47,090 nucleotides of DNA. Source: DATKCN01 sp035513175 (GTDB taxonomy: Bacteria; Chloroflexota; Chloroflexia; Thermomicrobiales; CFX8). A model generated the notes under the pieces. The model searched no databases, was not told the DNA's origin, and worked only from the letters and a program-made list of their open reading frames with translations. The stretch spans positions 1 to 47,090 of the forward strand of contig DATKCN010000317.1 in NCBI GenBank assembly GCA_035513175.1, read 5' to 3'. Made by a program: the position numbers and the translations under genes. Positions 40,584-47,090 of the stretch are shown here, in pieces (the first letter of the stretch is position 1; each line of letters starts with the position of its first letter).

Positions 40584-40611
40584 CGTCCCGCGTCCCGCGT
40601 CCCGCGTCCCG
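40584..40611. repeat. Tandem 7-mer repeat (CGTCCCG)x4
   Basis: Four perfect consecutive units of CGTCCCG in the gap between the permease and binding-protein genes, directly after the palindromic repeat. It is non-coding. Copy number may vary between strains. Confidence 0.8.
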
Positions 40612-40681
40612 AGGTGCCGACACGCCCGTCGCCAAGGCCGCTCCTGCCTGATTGCTGGATGCGGCTGTGTGACCGGGAGGT

Positions 40682-41767
40682 CTACAGCAGCCCGGCGTCC
40701 CGCATCATCTCAAGTGTGCCTTCCAGGTCCGCCAGATCGGAAAGATCGACGTCCGGAGTCTGGATGTCGTCCAGTGGCACGAGGTCCGGATCGACTTCGA
40801 CGCCGGTCACGAGCGGATACTCGTAGGTCTCCTCGGCGAAGTAGGTCTGTCCTTCGTCGCTGAGCATGTACTCGATGAACGACTCCGCCGCCGCCATCCC
40901 GGCCGACGACGTGAGGATAGCAGCGCCAGCGATATTGATCAGCGCGCCTGGGTCCCCGTTGCGATAGATGAAGTTGGCGGCCGGCAGCGTGCCACCCGCC
41001 TCGGCCTGCATGCGTCGCAGGTAGTAGTGGTTGACGAAGCCCGCGTCGATCTCACCGGCGATGACGGCGTTCACGATCGCCGTGTTGCTCTCGTAGACCT
41101 TCGCGTCATTGTCCCGTATGCCTTCGAGCCACTCGCGGGCCTCGTCGTCGCCGTTCAGGACGCGCAACGCGGTCACGAAGGATTGCAGCGACGCGTTGGT
41201 CGGCGCCCAGCCCAACCGGCCGCTCCACTCCGGCGCCGTGAAGCCGAGGATCGACTCTGGAATGTCAGATTCTTCGACCGCGTCGGTGTTGTACACCACG
41301 GCTCGCGCGCGGCCGGTGACGCCGACCCACGTCCCATCAGCAGCCCGGAAGCGGGGCTCGACCATGCCGAGCAGGTCCTCGGGCAACGGCGCCAGCAGCC
41401 CCTCGGCGGCCAGCGCCCCCAGCGCGCCTGCGTCTTGCGAGAAGTACACGTCGGCCGGGCTGTTGCGTCCCTCCTCAAGGATCTGGGCTGCCAGCTCCGA
41501 GGTGCCCGCATAGCGCACACGTGCCTCGATGCCGGTGCGCTCCTGGAACGCGGAGATGGTTGGGCCAACCAGTTCTTCGTTCCGACCCGAATAGATCGTC
41601 ACTCTCCCAACGGCCGCGGCGGGCTGCGTCGTCGCGGGCGCGGATGTCGCTGTTGGATCGTCGTCGTCGCCACACGCGGCGAGTAGCGGCAGCGCGGACG
41701 CAGCCGCGATTCCACCCACCATCGCCCGCAGAAGCGAGCGGCGGCTCACATTGCGGTCGAGAGCCAT
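40682..41767 (-). CDS. Iron ABC transporter substrate-binding lipoprotein (FbpA-like)
   Basis: 361 residues. The N-terminus VSRRSLLRAMVGGIAAASAL ends with LPLLAAC, a twin-Arg signal with lipobox, then a DDDDPTATSAPATT linker. The mature domain is a class-II periplasmic-binding fold like FbpA: RVTIYSGRNEELVGPTISAF, FQERTGIEARVRYAGTSELA, VYFSQDAGALGALAAEGLL and the tyrosine pair in GFVNHYYLRRMQA, the usual ferric-ion ligands. GRNSPADVYFS is family-typical. ATG with GGGGGAATGC upstream. The leader of about 120 bases begins at a promoter (41896-41925) that carries a perfect operator immediately beyond its -10 box, so regulation by a metal- or iron-sulphur-responsive repressor is likely. It is linked to the permease downstream. 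Confidence 0.92.
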   Translation of the reverse strand: MALDRNVSRRSLLRAMVGGIAAASALPLLAACGDDDDPTATSAPATTQPAAAVGRVTIYSGRNEELVGPTISAFQERTGIEARVRYAGTSELAAQILEEGRNSPADVYFSQDAGALGALAAEGLLAPLPEDLLGMVEPRFRAADGTWVGVTGRARAVVYNTDAVEESDIPESILGFTAPEWSGRLGWAPTNASLQSFVTALRVLNGDDEAREWLEGIRDNDAKVYESNTAIVNAVIAGEIDAGFVNHYYLRRMQAEAGGTLPAANFIYRNGDPGALINIAGAAILTSSAGMAAAESFIEYMLSDEGQTYFAEETYEYPLVTGVEVDPDLVPLDDIQTPDVDLSDLADLEGTLEMMRDAGLL

Positions 41768-41870
41768 GCATTCCCCCTGTGTCCGGAACGGGCGTCATCC
41801 GCCGTCCCACGAAGTTCACGCTCGAATCGCGCGCCGCGCCGTTCTGGCCAGGAACGGACGACACGCGATC

Positions 41871-41895
41871 AATCCCGACTAACTTAGTCGGGATT
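41871..41895 (-). promoter_or_regulatory. Operator of the iron-binding-protein gene
   Basis: AATCCCGACTAA (41871-41882) and TTAGTCGGGATT (41884-41895) are exactly inverse around one C. It starts right after the -10 box, covering the transcription start. The CCGACTAA...TTAGTCGG form recalls Rrf2/IscR-like sites and, less closely, DtxR/IdeR-type iron boxes; the repressor is not identified. Confidence 0.75.
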
Positions 41896-41925
41896 AGCAT
41901 ACGCTCGATCAGAACATTGTGTCAA
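41896..41925 (-). promoter_or_regulatory. Promoter of the iron-binding-protein gene
   Basis: Minus strand: TTGACA (41920-41925), 18 bases, TATGCT (41896-41901). The -35 box overlaps the stop codon of thiL. The operator at 41871 abuts the -10 box. Confidence 0.6.
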
Positions 41926-42968
41926 CGGGGAGCGTCGCGCGGTTTGAAGTGATCGTAGGCGCCGGTCTCAAGCTCGATGCGGCGCTGGTCGGTGCAGCGC
42001 ATCGTAAGCTTGGGGACGTCATCCTTTGGGCGCGACAGCGTGCCGATAGCGATGGGCGGCGCCAAGCGGAAGCGCCGGAAGAACTGCTGGACGCGCTCGA
42101 ATGTCTCCGGCGAGGCGCAGAAGAGCAGTTCGAAGTCCTCGCCGCCCCGCAGCGCCAACTCCTGCCAGTCGGCGAAGCCCCAGCGGACGGAGCGCGGAAC
42201 CGGCAGGGCGTCCTCCTCGATCTGTGCGCTCAGGTTGCTGGCGGCGCACAGCTTCGGCAGGTCACCGAGCAGCCCGTCGGAGAGGTCGATGGCCGACCTG
42301 ACCCCGGCTGCCGCCAGCAGTAGTCCATGCAGCACACGTGGCGATGGCGCCCGGTGCGCCCGCAGCATGGCCGGAGCCCCGTCAACGCGCAGCGTGCCCG
42401 CCGACAGGATGCGCACGCCTGCGGCTGCAAGACCGAGCGGGCCGGTGACCGCCACGATGTCCTGCGGTTGTGCCTGATCGCGCCGCAAGATCCTTCCCGG
42501 CCGCGTCTCGCCGTGGGCCGTCACGCTGATGGTGGCCGCTGCCGGCGCCGAGACGATGTCCCCGCCGATAACGCGCGTGTGCCAGCGCTGGCCGAGCGCG
42601 ACCATGCCGCGGTACAGGTCGTAGACCCAGCGGTCGCTTTCGTTGCCACGCAGGCCGAGCGACACGACCGCCACCCGTGGTCGGGCGCCCATGGCGGCCA
42701 GATCGCTCAGGTTGACAGCCAGCGCCCGATGCCCCAGCGACTCCGCGTCGATCCAGTCGTGGCGAAAGTGCACGACTTCGACCAGCGTGTCGACCGTGAT
42801 AGCGACCTGCCTGCCGGGGCGCGGCTGCCAGAGCGCCGTGTCGTCGCCGACGCCGAGGACCACGCCGGATGAGCGCACACGCGACGAATCGAGGATATGC
42901 GAAATGCCCTCGATCAGTCCGAACTCGCCGACTTCGCTGATCGGCCTTGCGCCAGCCGCCATCTGCAT
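41922..42968 (-). CDS. thiL: Thiamine-monophosphate kinase
   Basis: 348 residues. ThiL phosphorylates thiamine monophosphate to the active diphosphate. The PurM-like fold is seen in ISEVGEFGLIEGISHILDSS, the metal-binding Asp pair in VVLGVGDDTALWQPRPGRQV, and AVNLSDLAAMGARPRVAVVS; GGDIVSAPAAATISVTAHGE and the DLSDGLLGDLPKLCAAS segment follow, then GGEDFELLFC. The N-terminus is uncertain between the ATGs at 42968 and 42962. The first overlaps the glycosyltransferase stop by one base (TGATG), suggesting coupled translation. The end of the gene also contains the -35 box of the iron-binding-protein promoter. No other thiamine genes are seen here. Confidence 0.93.
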   Translation of the reverse strand: MQMAAGARPISEVGEFGLIEGISHILDSSRVRSSGVVLGVGDDTALWQPRPGRQVAITVDTLVEVVHFRHDWIDAESLGHRALAVNLSDLAAMGARPRVAVVSLGLRGNESDRWVYDLYRGMVALGQRWHTRVIGGDIVSAPAAATISVTAHGETRPGRILRRDQAQPQDIVAVTGPLGLAAAGVRILSAGTLRVDGAPAMLRAHRAPSPRVLHGLLLAAAGVRSAIDLSDGLLGDLPKLCAASNLSAQIEEDALPVPRSVRWGFADWQELALRGGEDFELLFCASPETFERVQQFFRRFRLAPPIAIGTLSRPKDDVPKLTMRCTDQRRIELETGAYDHFKPRDAPR

Positions 42969-44137
42969 CAGGCCCGTCGCTCCCGCGGCAGGCGTTGCCG
43001 CCGGCTTTCCGCAACTGCCTCACGATAGACGGACAGCGTCCGGTCCGCCGTCGCTTCCCACGAGAACGAGGCCGCCCGCCGCACCCCGCGTGCGCGCAAG
43101 TCGGCGCGCATCTCCGGCGAGCGCGCCAGCGTGACGATGGCGCGGGCGAAGCCGTCTACGTCGCGCGCGCCGACCAGCAGCCCGGCGTTCCCTACGACCT
43201 CCGGCAGTGATGACGTGTTCGAGGCGATCACCGGCGTCCCGCAGGCCATGGCCTCAACCAATTGCAGTCCGAATCCTTCATACAGCGACGGGTAGACCAG
43301 CATGCCCGCCGCGTTGTACCAGAGCGGCAGGCGCTCCGGAGGAACGTAACCCGCGAAGCGCACCTTGTCGGCCAGCCCGAGGTCGCGCGCCATATCGAAG
43401 ATGGGATCATACGACCATCCCGCCGCCCCGGCCACGACCAGGCTCCACCCCGCATCGGTATGCGCCCGCGCATAGGCCCGCAGCAGCGTCTCAAGGTTCT
43501 TGCGGGGCTGCAAAGTGCCGAGGAAGAGGATGAAATGCTCGGCCAGTCCCTCCGACTTGCGGAACGCGGCGACCACGTCCTCTGGCAGCGGGCGGAACTC
43601 TGTCGACACCCCGTTCGGGACGGTGACGACGCGCTCCGGCGCGCAACCGTAGGTGACGATCACGTCCTGCCGCGTCGCTTCCGACACCGCAATGACGCGC
43701 GTCGCCCGTCTGACAGACAGGCGGGTCATGGCTCGCAGGTAGCGCTGCTGCGGGCCCGGATACTGCTCCGGGAAATGGTGAAACGCCAGGTCGTGGATGG
43801 TGACGACGCGCGGGCACAGCGTGACCAGGGGCGTCACGTTCACCGGCGCATGGACGAGATCGAGGCGGTGGCGGCGCGCGACCATGAATCCCACCGTCTG
43901 CTCCCACGCGATGCGGATCAGCGGGCGTCCCGTCGGCGCCCGGGAGTGCGCCCACTCCACCGAGGCGTCGAAATCGCGGTCAGACGGCGGACGGTCCGGG
44001 CCGGTGAAGACGACAAACGTGTCTCCCGGCGAGCGGCGCGGCAGCTCCCGCACGAGCGCCTCCGTGTAGCGGCTCACGCCTGCCTGGCGGTACGACGACT
44101 CAAACGACAGCAGATGTCCGATGATCCCTGCTCGCAC
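42968..44137 (-). CDS. GT4-family glycosyltransferase
   Basis: 389 residues with the GT-B fold. MRAGIIGHLLSFESSYRQAG and VSRYTEALVREL form the N-terminal domain; the C-terminal one has FILFLGTLQPRKNLETLLRA, then the donor-site EX7E in PSLYEGFGLQLVEAMACGTP (E-G-F-G ... E). This is the typical signature of GT4 enzymes such as those making mannose or glucose polymers; the sugar is not readable. It begins with GTG at 44137 with GGGGTGGC upstream. It overlaps thiL at the stop/start, an odd pairing of functions. A candidate promoter lies at 44190. No other polysaccharide genes are near. Confidence 0.92.
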   Translation of the reverse strand: MRAGIIGHLLSFESSYRQAGVSRYTEALVRELPRRSPGDTFVVFTGPDRPPSDRDFDASVEWAHSRAPTGRPLIRIAWEQTVGFMVARRHRLDLVHAPVNVTPLVTLCPRVVTIHDLAFHHFPEQYPGPQQRYLRAMTRLSVRRATRVIAVSEATRQDVIVTYGCAPERVVTVPNGVSTEFRPLPEDVVAAFRKSEGLAEHFILFLGTLQPRKNLETLLRAYARAHTDAGWSLVVAGAAGWSYDPIFDMARDLGLADKVRFAGYVPPERLPLWYNAAGMLVYPSLYEGFGLQLVEAMACGTPVIASNTSSLPEVVGNAGLLVGARDVDGFARAIVTLARSPEMRADLRARGVRRAASFSWEATADRTLSVYREAVAESRRQRLPRERRA

Positions 44138-44189
44138 GCCACCCCATGACCGGATTCCAACCGCAGCTCGTTGGCAACGTCAACGACGA

Positions 44190-44198
44190 AGCGTAGCA
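44190..44198 (-). promoter_or_regulatory. Extended -10 promoter candidate of the glycosyltransferase-thiL pair
   Basis: Minus strand TATGCTACGCTTC: TGC followed by TACGCT, 53 bases before the GTG at 44137. The -35 box is absent. Confidence 0.35.
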
Positions 44199-44208
44199 TA
44201 GCCAACCG

Positions 44209-45405
44209 TCATCTCGGATCGTTCAGATCTTCGGCGGCGCGCACCGTGCCGGAGAGCGCGGCCATCAGCAGGATCAGCGCGACGACCAGCCCCAGCGCCC
44301 AGCGCAGGCTGACGAGATCAGCGAGAACGCCGATGACCGGTGGACCGGCCATGAAGCCAAGATAGCCGGTCGTCGTCACGACAGAGATGGCTGGCCCGGA
44401 GGCCACGCCCCGCATGCGCCCGGCGGCGCTGAAGACGATCGGAACGATCACCGACAGCCCGGCGCCGACCAGGGCGAAGCCCGCCAGCGCCAGCCAGGCG
44501 TTCTCGACGACGATCGCCAGCCCCAGCCCCGCGGCGGCGATAGCGCTCCCGCAGCGGATGATCGCCAACGCGCCGAAGCGATCGGTCAGCCGGTCGCCAC
44601 TGAAGCGGCCAATCGTCATCGCCGCCGAAAAGACGGCGTATCCCGCGGCCGCCAGGCCGGCCCCGGTTCCGATCTCCTGCCGCAGGAAGACGGCGCTCCA
44701 GTCAGCCATGGCCCCCTCTGCCAGCAGACCGCAGAAGCCAACGATGCCAAGCGCGAGCAGCGGACGCGGGATGTGCGGCAGCGTGCGTGGCCCCGCCCGG
44801 CGCGCGATGACGTCCGCGCTGGCAGGTAGCAGCCAGAACCCAAAGCCCAGCGCCACGGGCAGGCTGAACGCGGCGACGCCCGCCAGGTGGATGCCCGGCT
44901 CGACGCCGCGCGACGCGATCAACCCGCCGGCCACGGCTCCCGCCATCGCACAGACGCTGAAGGCGGCGTGAAACGACGACATGATCGTGCGTCGATAGCG
45001 CCGCTCAACCGCGACTCCCTGCGCGTTCATCGCCACGTCCATGGCGCCGGTCGCCGCGCCGAGCAGGACCAGTGAGACTGTCAACGCGAGCAGGCTGGGC
45101 GCGATGCCCGGCAGCACGATCAGCCCGGCCACCAGGCTCGTGGCTACCCACAGCACCGGCCGGCTGCCGACGCGCGACACGAGCCAGCCGGCGGCGGGCA
45201 TGGCCACGACGGCGCCGCCCGGCAGGCCGAGCAGCGCGACACCCAGGCTCGTGGCGCTGAGTTCGAGATTTTCGTGTACGGCGGGGATGCGCACGAACCA
45301 GTTGCCGAAGACGATGCCGTTCAGCCCGAAGGCAGTCGCGACCGCGAGGCGTGCGGCGCGTGGAGCCGGGTATCGCGTGTCGTCGAGCACGTGACCGTCA
45401 TTCAC
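44209..45405 (-). CDS. MFS transporter, YbjJ-like
   Basis: 398 residues, twelve predicted helices, single-domain major facilitator. Features: GNWFVRIPAVHENLELSATS, which begins loop 1, GAATGAMDVAMNAQGVAVER (a common YbjJ-type motif), SSFHAAFSVCAMAGAVAGGL, and GRFSGDRLTDRFGALAIIRC in the second half as the repeated MFS motif A. Close relatives are uncharacterised sugar- or drug-type permeases. The reading frame starts with GTG at 45405, with no clear ribosome site; the GTG at 45390 is an alternative. It lies 26 bases after the next MFS gene, both probably on one transcript. Substrate unknown. Confidence 0.9.
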   Translation of the reverse strand: MNDGHVLDDTRYPAPRAARLAVATAFGLNGIVFGNWFVRIPAVHENLELSATSLGVALLGLPGGAVVAMPAAGWLVSRVGSRPVLWVATSLVAGLIVLPGIAPSLLALTVSLVLLGAATGAMDVAMNAQGVAVERRYRRTIMSSFHAAFSVCAMAGAVAGGLIASRGVEPGIHLAGVAAFSLPVALGFGFWLLPASADVIARRAGPRTLPHIPRPLLALGIVGFCGLLAEGAMADWSAVFLRQEIGTGAGLAAAGYAVFSAAMTIGRFSGDRLTDRFGALAIIRCGSAIAAAGLGLAIVVENAWLALAGFALVGAGLSVIVPIVFSAAGRMRGVASGPAISVVTTTGYLGFMAGPPVIGVLADLVSLRWALGLVVALILLMAALSGTVRAAEDLNDPR

Positions 45406-45431
45406 TCAGGCACTGAACGCCGCCTGCAACG

Positions 45432-46724
45432 TTACTCGACGTTGCGCACCCGTGGAGATTTCAGCAGCGTCGCCAGCGCCAGCAGGACGACGACCGCGGC
45501 CATCGCGGCCACCGTGACCGGCGCGCCGAACGCCTCACTGGCGACTCCGGCGCCCACGGTCCCGAGCGGGACCAGCCCGCGGTTCAGGAAGAAGATGCTC
45601 ATCACACGGCCGCGCATCTCGTCAGAGGAGTGTGTTTGCAGCAGGGTCGTATTGAGCGCCATGTAGCTGGTCTGCCCCGCGCCGACGCCGAACAGCAGCG
45701 CATACGACAGCCAACTGCTGGTCGACTGGCTGAAGAGCAGCAGCATGCCGCCGAACAGCACCATGACCAGCAGCATCAGCCGCCCGCGATGCCGGTACTG
45801 GCTTAACGCGGCGACGACCAGCGACCCGGCGAGCGCGCCGACTCCCACGCAGGCCACCAGCAGCCCATAGCCCTCATTGCCGATGTCGAGCACGGTGTCG
45901 GCGAAAATCGGCAGCAGCGTCATGTACGGCATGCCGAACACCATCGGGACGAGCGCCAGGAAGATCAACGGGCGCAGCACCTGATGCTCTCGCAGGTACG
46001 ACAGCCCCTCGGCGATCGAGCGCATGATGTTCTTCGGCGGTCCCGTCCGCGTCAGCGAGGGAATCGTCATCATCGCCAGCGCCGCGATCAGGATGATGAA
46101 CGACAGGCCGTTGACGAGAAACACGCCCCCGATTCCGATCAGCGTGATCAGCACGCCGCCGAGCGATCCGCCGACGATGCGCGTGAGGTTCATCGTGGCC
46201 GAATTGAGAGCGATCGCGTTGGCCAGATGCTCGCGGTCTACGATGTCGGACAGCAGCGCCTGCCGCGTCGGCAGGTTCACGCTCAGCATGATCCCCCGTA
46301 GCGAGGCGATCGCCAGCACGTGCCAGACCTCGACCAGATCGGTAACGACGAGCAGCGCCAGCAAGAGCGCCAGCAGCATGGCGAATGCCTGCGTGCCCTG
46401 CATCAGGCGGCGCCGATCCATGCGGTCGGCCAGCGCGCCGCCGAAGAGCGTGAAGAACAGGATCGGGAACGCGCGGAAGAAGGCCAGCAGCCCCAGATAG
46501 CTGCCGCTGCCGGTCAACTCCCACATCAGCCAGCCGAGGGCGATGTGGTCCATCCAGTCGCCGGTGTTGGCGACCAGCGTTCCGATCCAGTAGAGCCGGT
46601 AGTTGGGGTGCCGGAGCGCGGCGAACATCGCCGGGCGGAAGCGCGGCATGACGACATCGGCGGGCTCCTGCCCGCTCCGTCGCCGGAATCTGAACCGCGT
46701 CAATCGCGACCGACCACCCGCCAC
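45432..46724 (-). CDS. MFS exporter (EntS/MFS_3-like)
   Basis: 430 residues with a basic start (AGGRSRLTRFRFRRRSGQE) before the first helix. MFS_3 landmarks: HPNYRLYWIGTLVANTGDWM, FALALGWLMWELTGSGSYLG-type segment ALGWLMWELTGSGSYLGLL, GGALADRMDRRRLMQGTQAF (motif A), LPTRQALLSDIVDREHLANA and ALNSATMNLTRIVGGSLGGV. The family includes the enterobactin exporter EntS and many macrolide-like efflux pumps. Start GTG 46724 with GAGAGGG five bases upstream; a downstream ATG (MPRFRPAMFAAL) is an alternative. Only the position beside another MFS gene hints at function, not substrate. Divergence or coupling with the 46866 gene is not clear. Confidence 0.9.
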   Translation of the reverse strand: MAGGRSRLTRFRFRRRSGQEPADVVMPRFRPAMFAALRHPNYRLYWIGTLVANTGDWMDHIALGWLMWELTGSGSYLGLLAFFRAFPILFFTLFGGALADRMDRRRLMQGTQAFAMLLALLLALLVVTDLVEVWHVLAIASLRGIMLSVNLPTRQALLSDIVDREHLANAIALNSATMNLTRIVGGSLGGVLITLIGIGGVFLVNGLSFIILIAALAMMTIPSLTRTGPPKNIMRSIAEGLSYLREHQVLRPLIFLALVPMVFGMPYMTLLPIFADTVLDIGNEGYGLLVACVGVGALAGSLVVAALSQYRHRGRLMLLVMVLFGGMLLLFSQSTSSWLSYALLFGVGAGQTSYMALNTTLLQTHSSDEMRGRVMSIFFLNRGLVPLGTVGAGVASEAFGAPVTVAAMAAVVVLLALATLLKSPRVRNVE

Positions 46725-46865
46725 GCCACCCTCTCAGCCTGCCGCAGTCTCGCACCGCCAGCCGGTACGGTCAACGTTGGCATGCCGGCATGCGTGCTGC
46801 CTTCGCGCTGCTCGCGGCAAACCGGTCGCCGAGAAGTACGACGTCGTTGACGCGGGGCTTGGCGC

Positions 46866-47090
46866 TTAGATCACGCGGCGGCCTTCCAGCACGTCACGCG
46901 TCACCGCGATCTCTGCGCGGTGCTCGGTTTCGTGCTGGACGAGGTGGTGCAGCACCCAGTCCGGCGAGACATCGTAGTCGGGCAGCGAGCGGGGGCGGCG
47001 CAGGTCGGTCAGGTCGAGCGCTCGCACCGTGTCCAGCAGCCTCTCACGAACCGCGTCCAGCGCCGTCACGTAGCGGCCCAGCGGCGTGGC
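46866..47090 (-). CDS. DinB-superfamily protein, 5' end outside window
   Basis: The last 74 residues of a protein whose start lies beyond base 47090; the frame is open to the edge (ATPLGRYVTALDAV). SPDWVLHHLVQHETEHRAEI followed by AVTRDVLEGRR is the C-terminal metal-binding helix pair of the DinB/DUF664 four-helix family, where the HxxxH histidines bind a nickel or zinc ion. Family members include thiol-dependent transferases and uncharacterised hydrolases; this DinB is unrelated to the polymerase at 14788. A GTG at 47069 would make an apparently complete 67-residue protein but would omit the first helices, so truncation at the window edge is preferred. Confidence 0.8.
   Translation of the reverse strand, partial: ATPLGRYVTALDAVRERLLDTVRALDLTDLRRPRSLPDYDVSPDWVLHHLVQHETEHRAEIAVTRDVLEGRRVI

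Noticed and set aside
46866..47069. Complete 67-residue gene starting at GTG 47069
   Set aside because: The frame stays open to the window edge and the family needs more helices upstream, so it is a truncated end.
1..47090. tRNA, rRNA or CRISPR array
   Set aside because: No cloverleaf-like segment, no rRNA signature and no regularly spaced direct repeat was noticed in reading both strands; the only tandem array is the short (CGTCCCG)x4.

Overview
The window is a 47 kb piece of a GC-rich bacterial chromosome with 43 supportable protein genes, one of them a broken gene, and no RNA genes, CRISPR arrays or prophage. Two genes run off the ends. The gene content suggests Chloroflexota, perhaps a Thermomicrobia/Sphaerobacter-like lineage. 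Supporting signs are Tat-type lipoproteins with an AAC lipobox followed by an acidic and Thr/Pro-rich linker, receptor kinases with long TPTPT-type linkers, an F420-type luciferase-like oxidoreductase, an SOS box of the GAAC-N4-GTTC type, and short dispersed palindromes. This placement is inference; no phylogenetic marker was compared.

Layout. 1-3.8 kb: a partial luciferase-like monooxygenase, a lipid kinase and a long-chain acyl-CoA ligase ending in a clear hairpin. 3.9-8.4 kb: two tandem paralogous Ser/Thr receptor kinases with matching kinase domains but different extracellular domains. 8.5-13.7 kb: lgt, gltX, an unusual solute-binding protein without signal peptide, and an FAD oxidoreductase. 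13.7-17.8 kb: a sigma-like factor, a zinc-ribbon miniprotein and dinB behind a near-ideal SOS promoter, then a second miniprotein and a TerC/SnoaL pair. 17.9-21.1 kb: a three-gene operon (M20 peptidase homologue, isochorismatase homologue, phosphotriesterase-family hydrolase) in which the first two proteins have lost or changed canonical catalytic residues. 21.3-24.1 kb: an FHA protein, a type III CoA-transferase and a decayed PIN-toxin/antitoxin pair.

24.2-31.5 kb is mostly housekeeping and amino-acid metabolism: oligoendopeptidase F, a D-threonine-aldolase-like enzyme, an oxidoreductase, PspC, PurN, a RusA-type resolvase and a tyrosine phosphatase. 31.6-34.8 kb is a compact protocatechuate operon (pcaC-pcaH-pcaG-pcaB) with its own promoter. 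35.0-41.9 kb holds a gamma-glutamyltransferase/peptide-binding-protein operon and an iron-type ABC permease and binding protein behind a promoter with a perfect inverted-repeat operator. 42-47 kb carries a glycosyltransferase-thiL pair, two MFS exporters and the end of a DinB-superfamily protein.

The non-coding sequence is informative. A perfect SOS operator sits just downstream of the dinB -10 box. A 25-base operator abuts the -10 box of the iron-binding-protein gene. Two distant hairpins have the same stem sequence. There is a 123-bp element with 17-bp terminal inverted repeats, and two copies of a C-rich palindrome, one of which supplies the 3' end of a gene. An extended -10 motif beginning TGC-TA recurs before seven genes.
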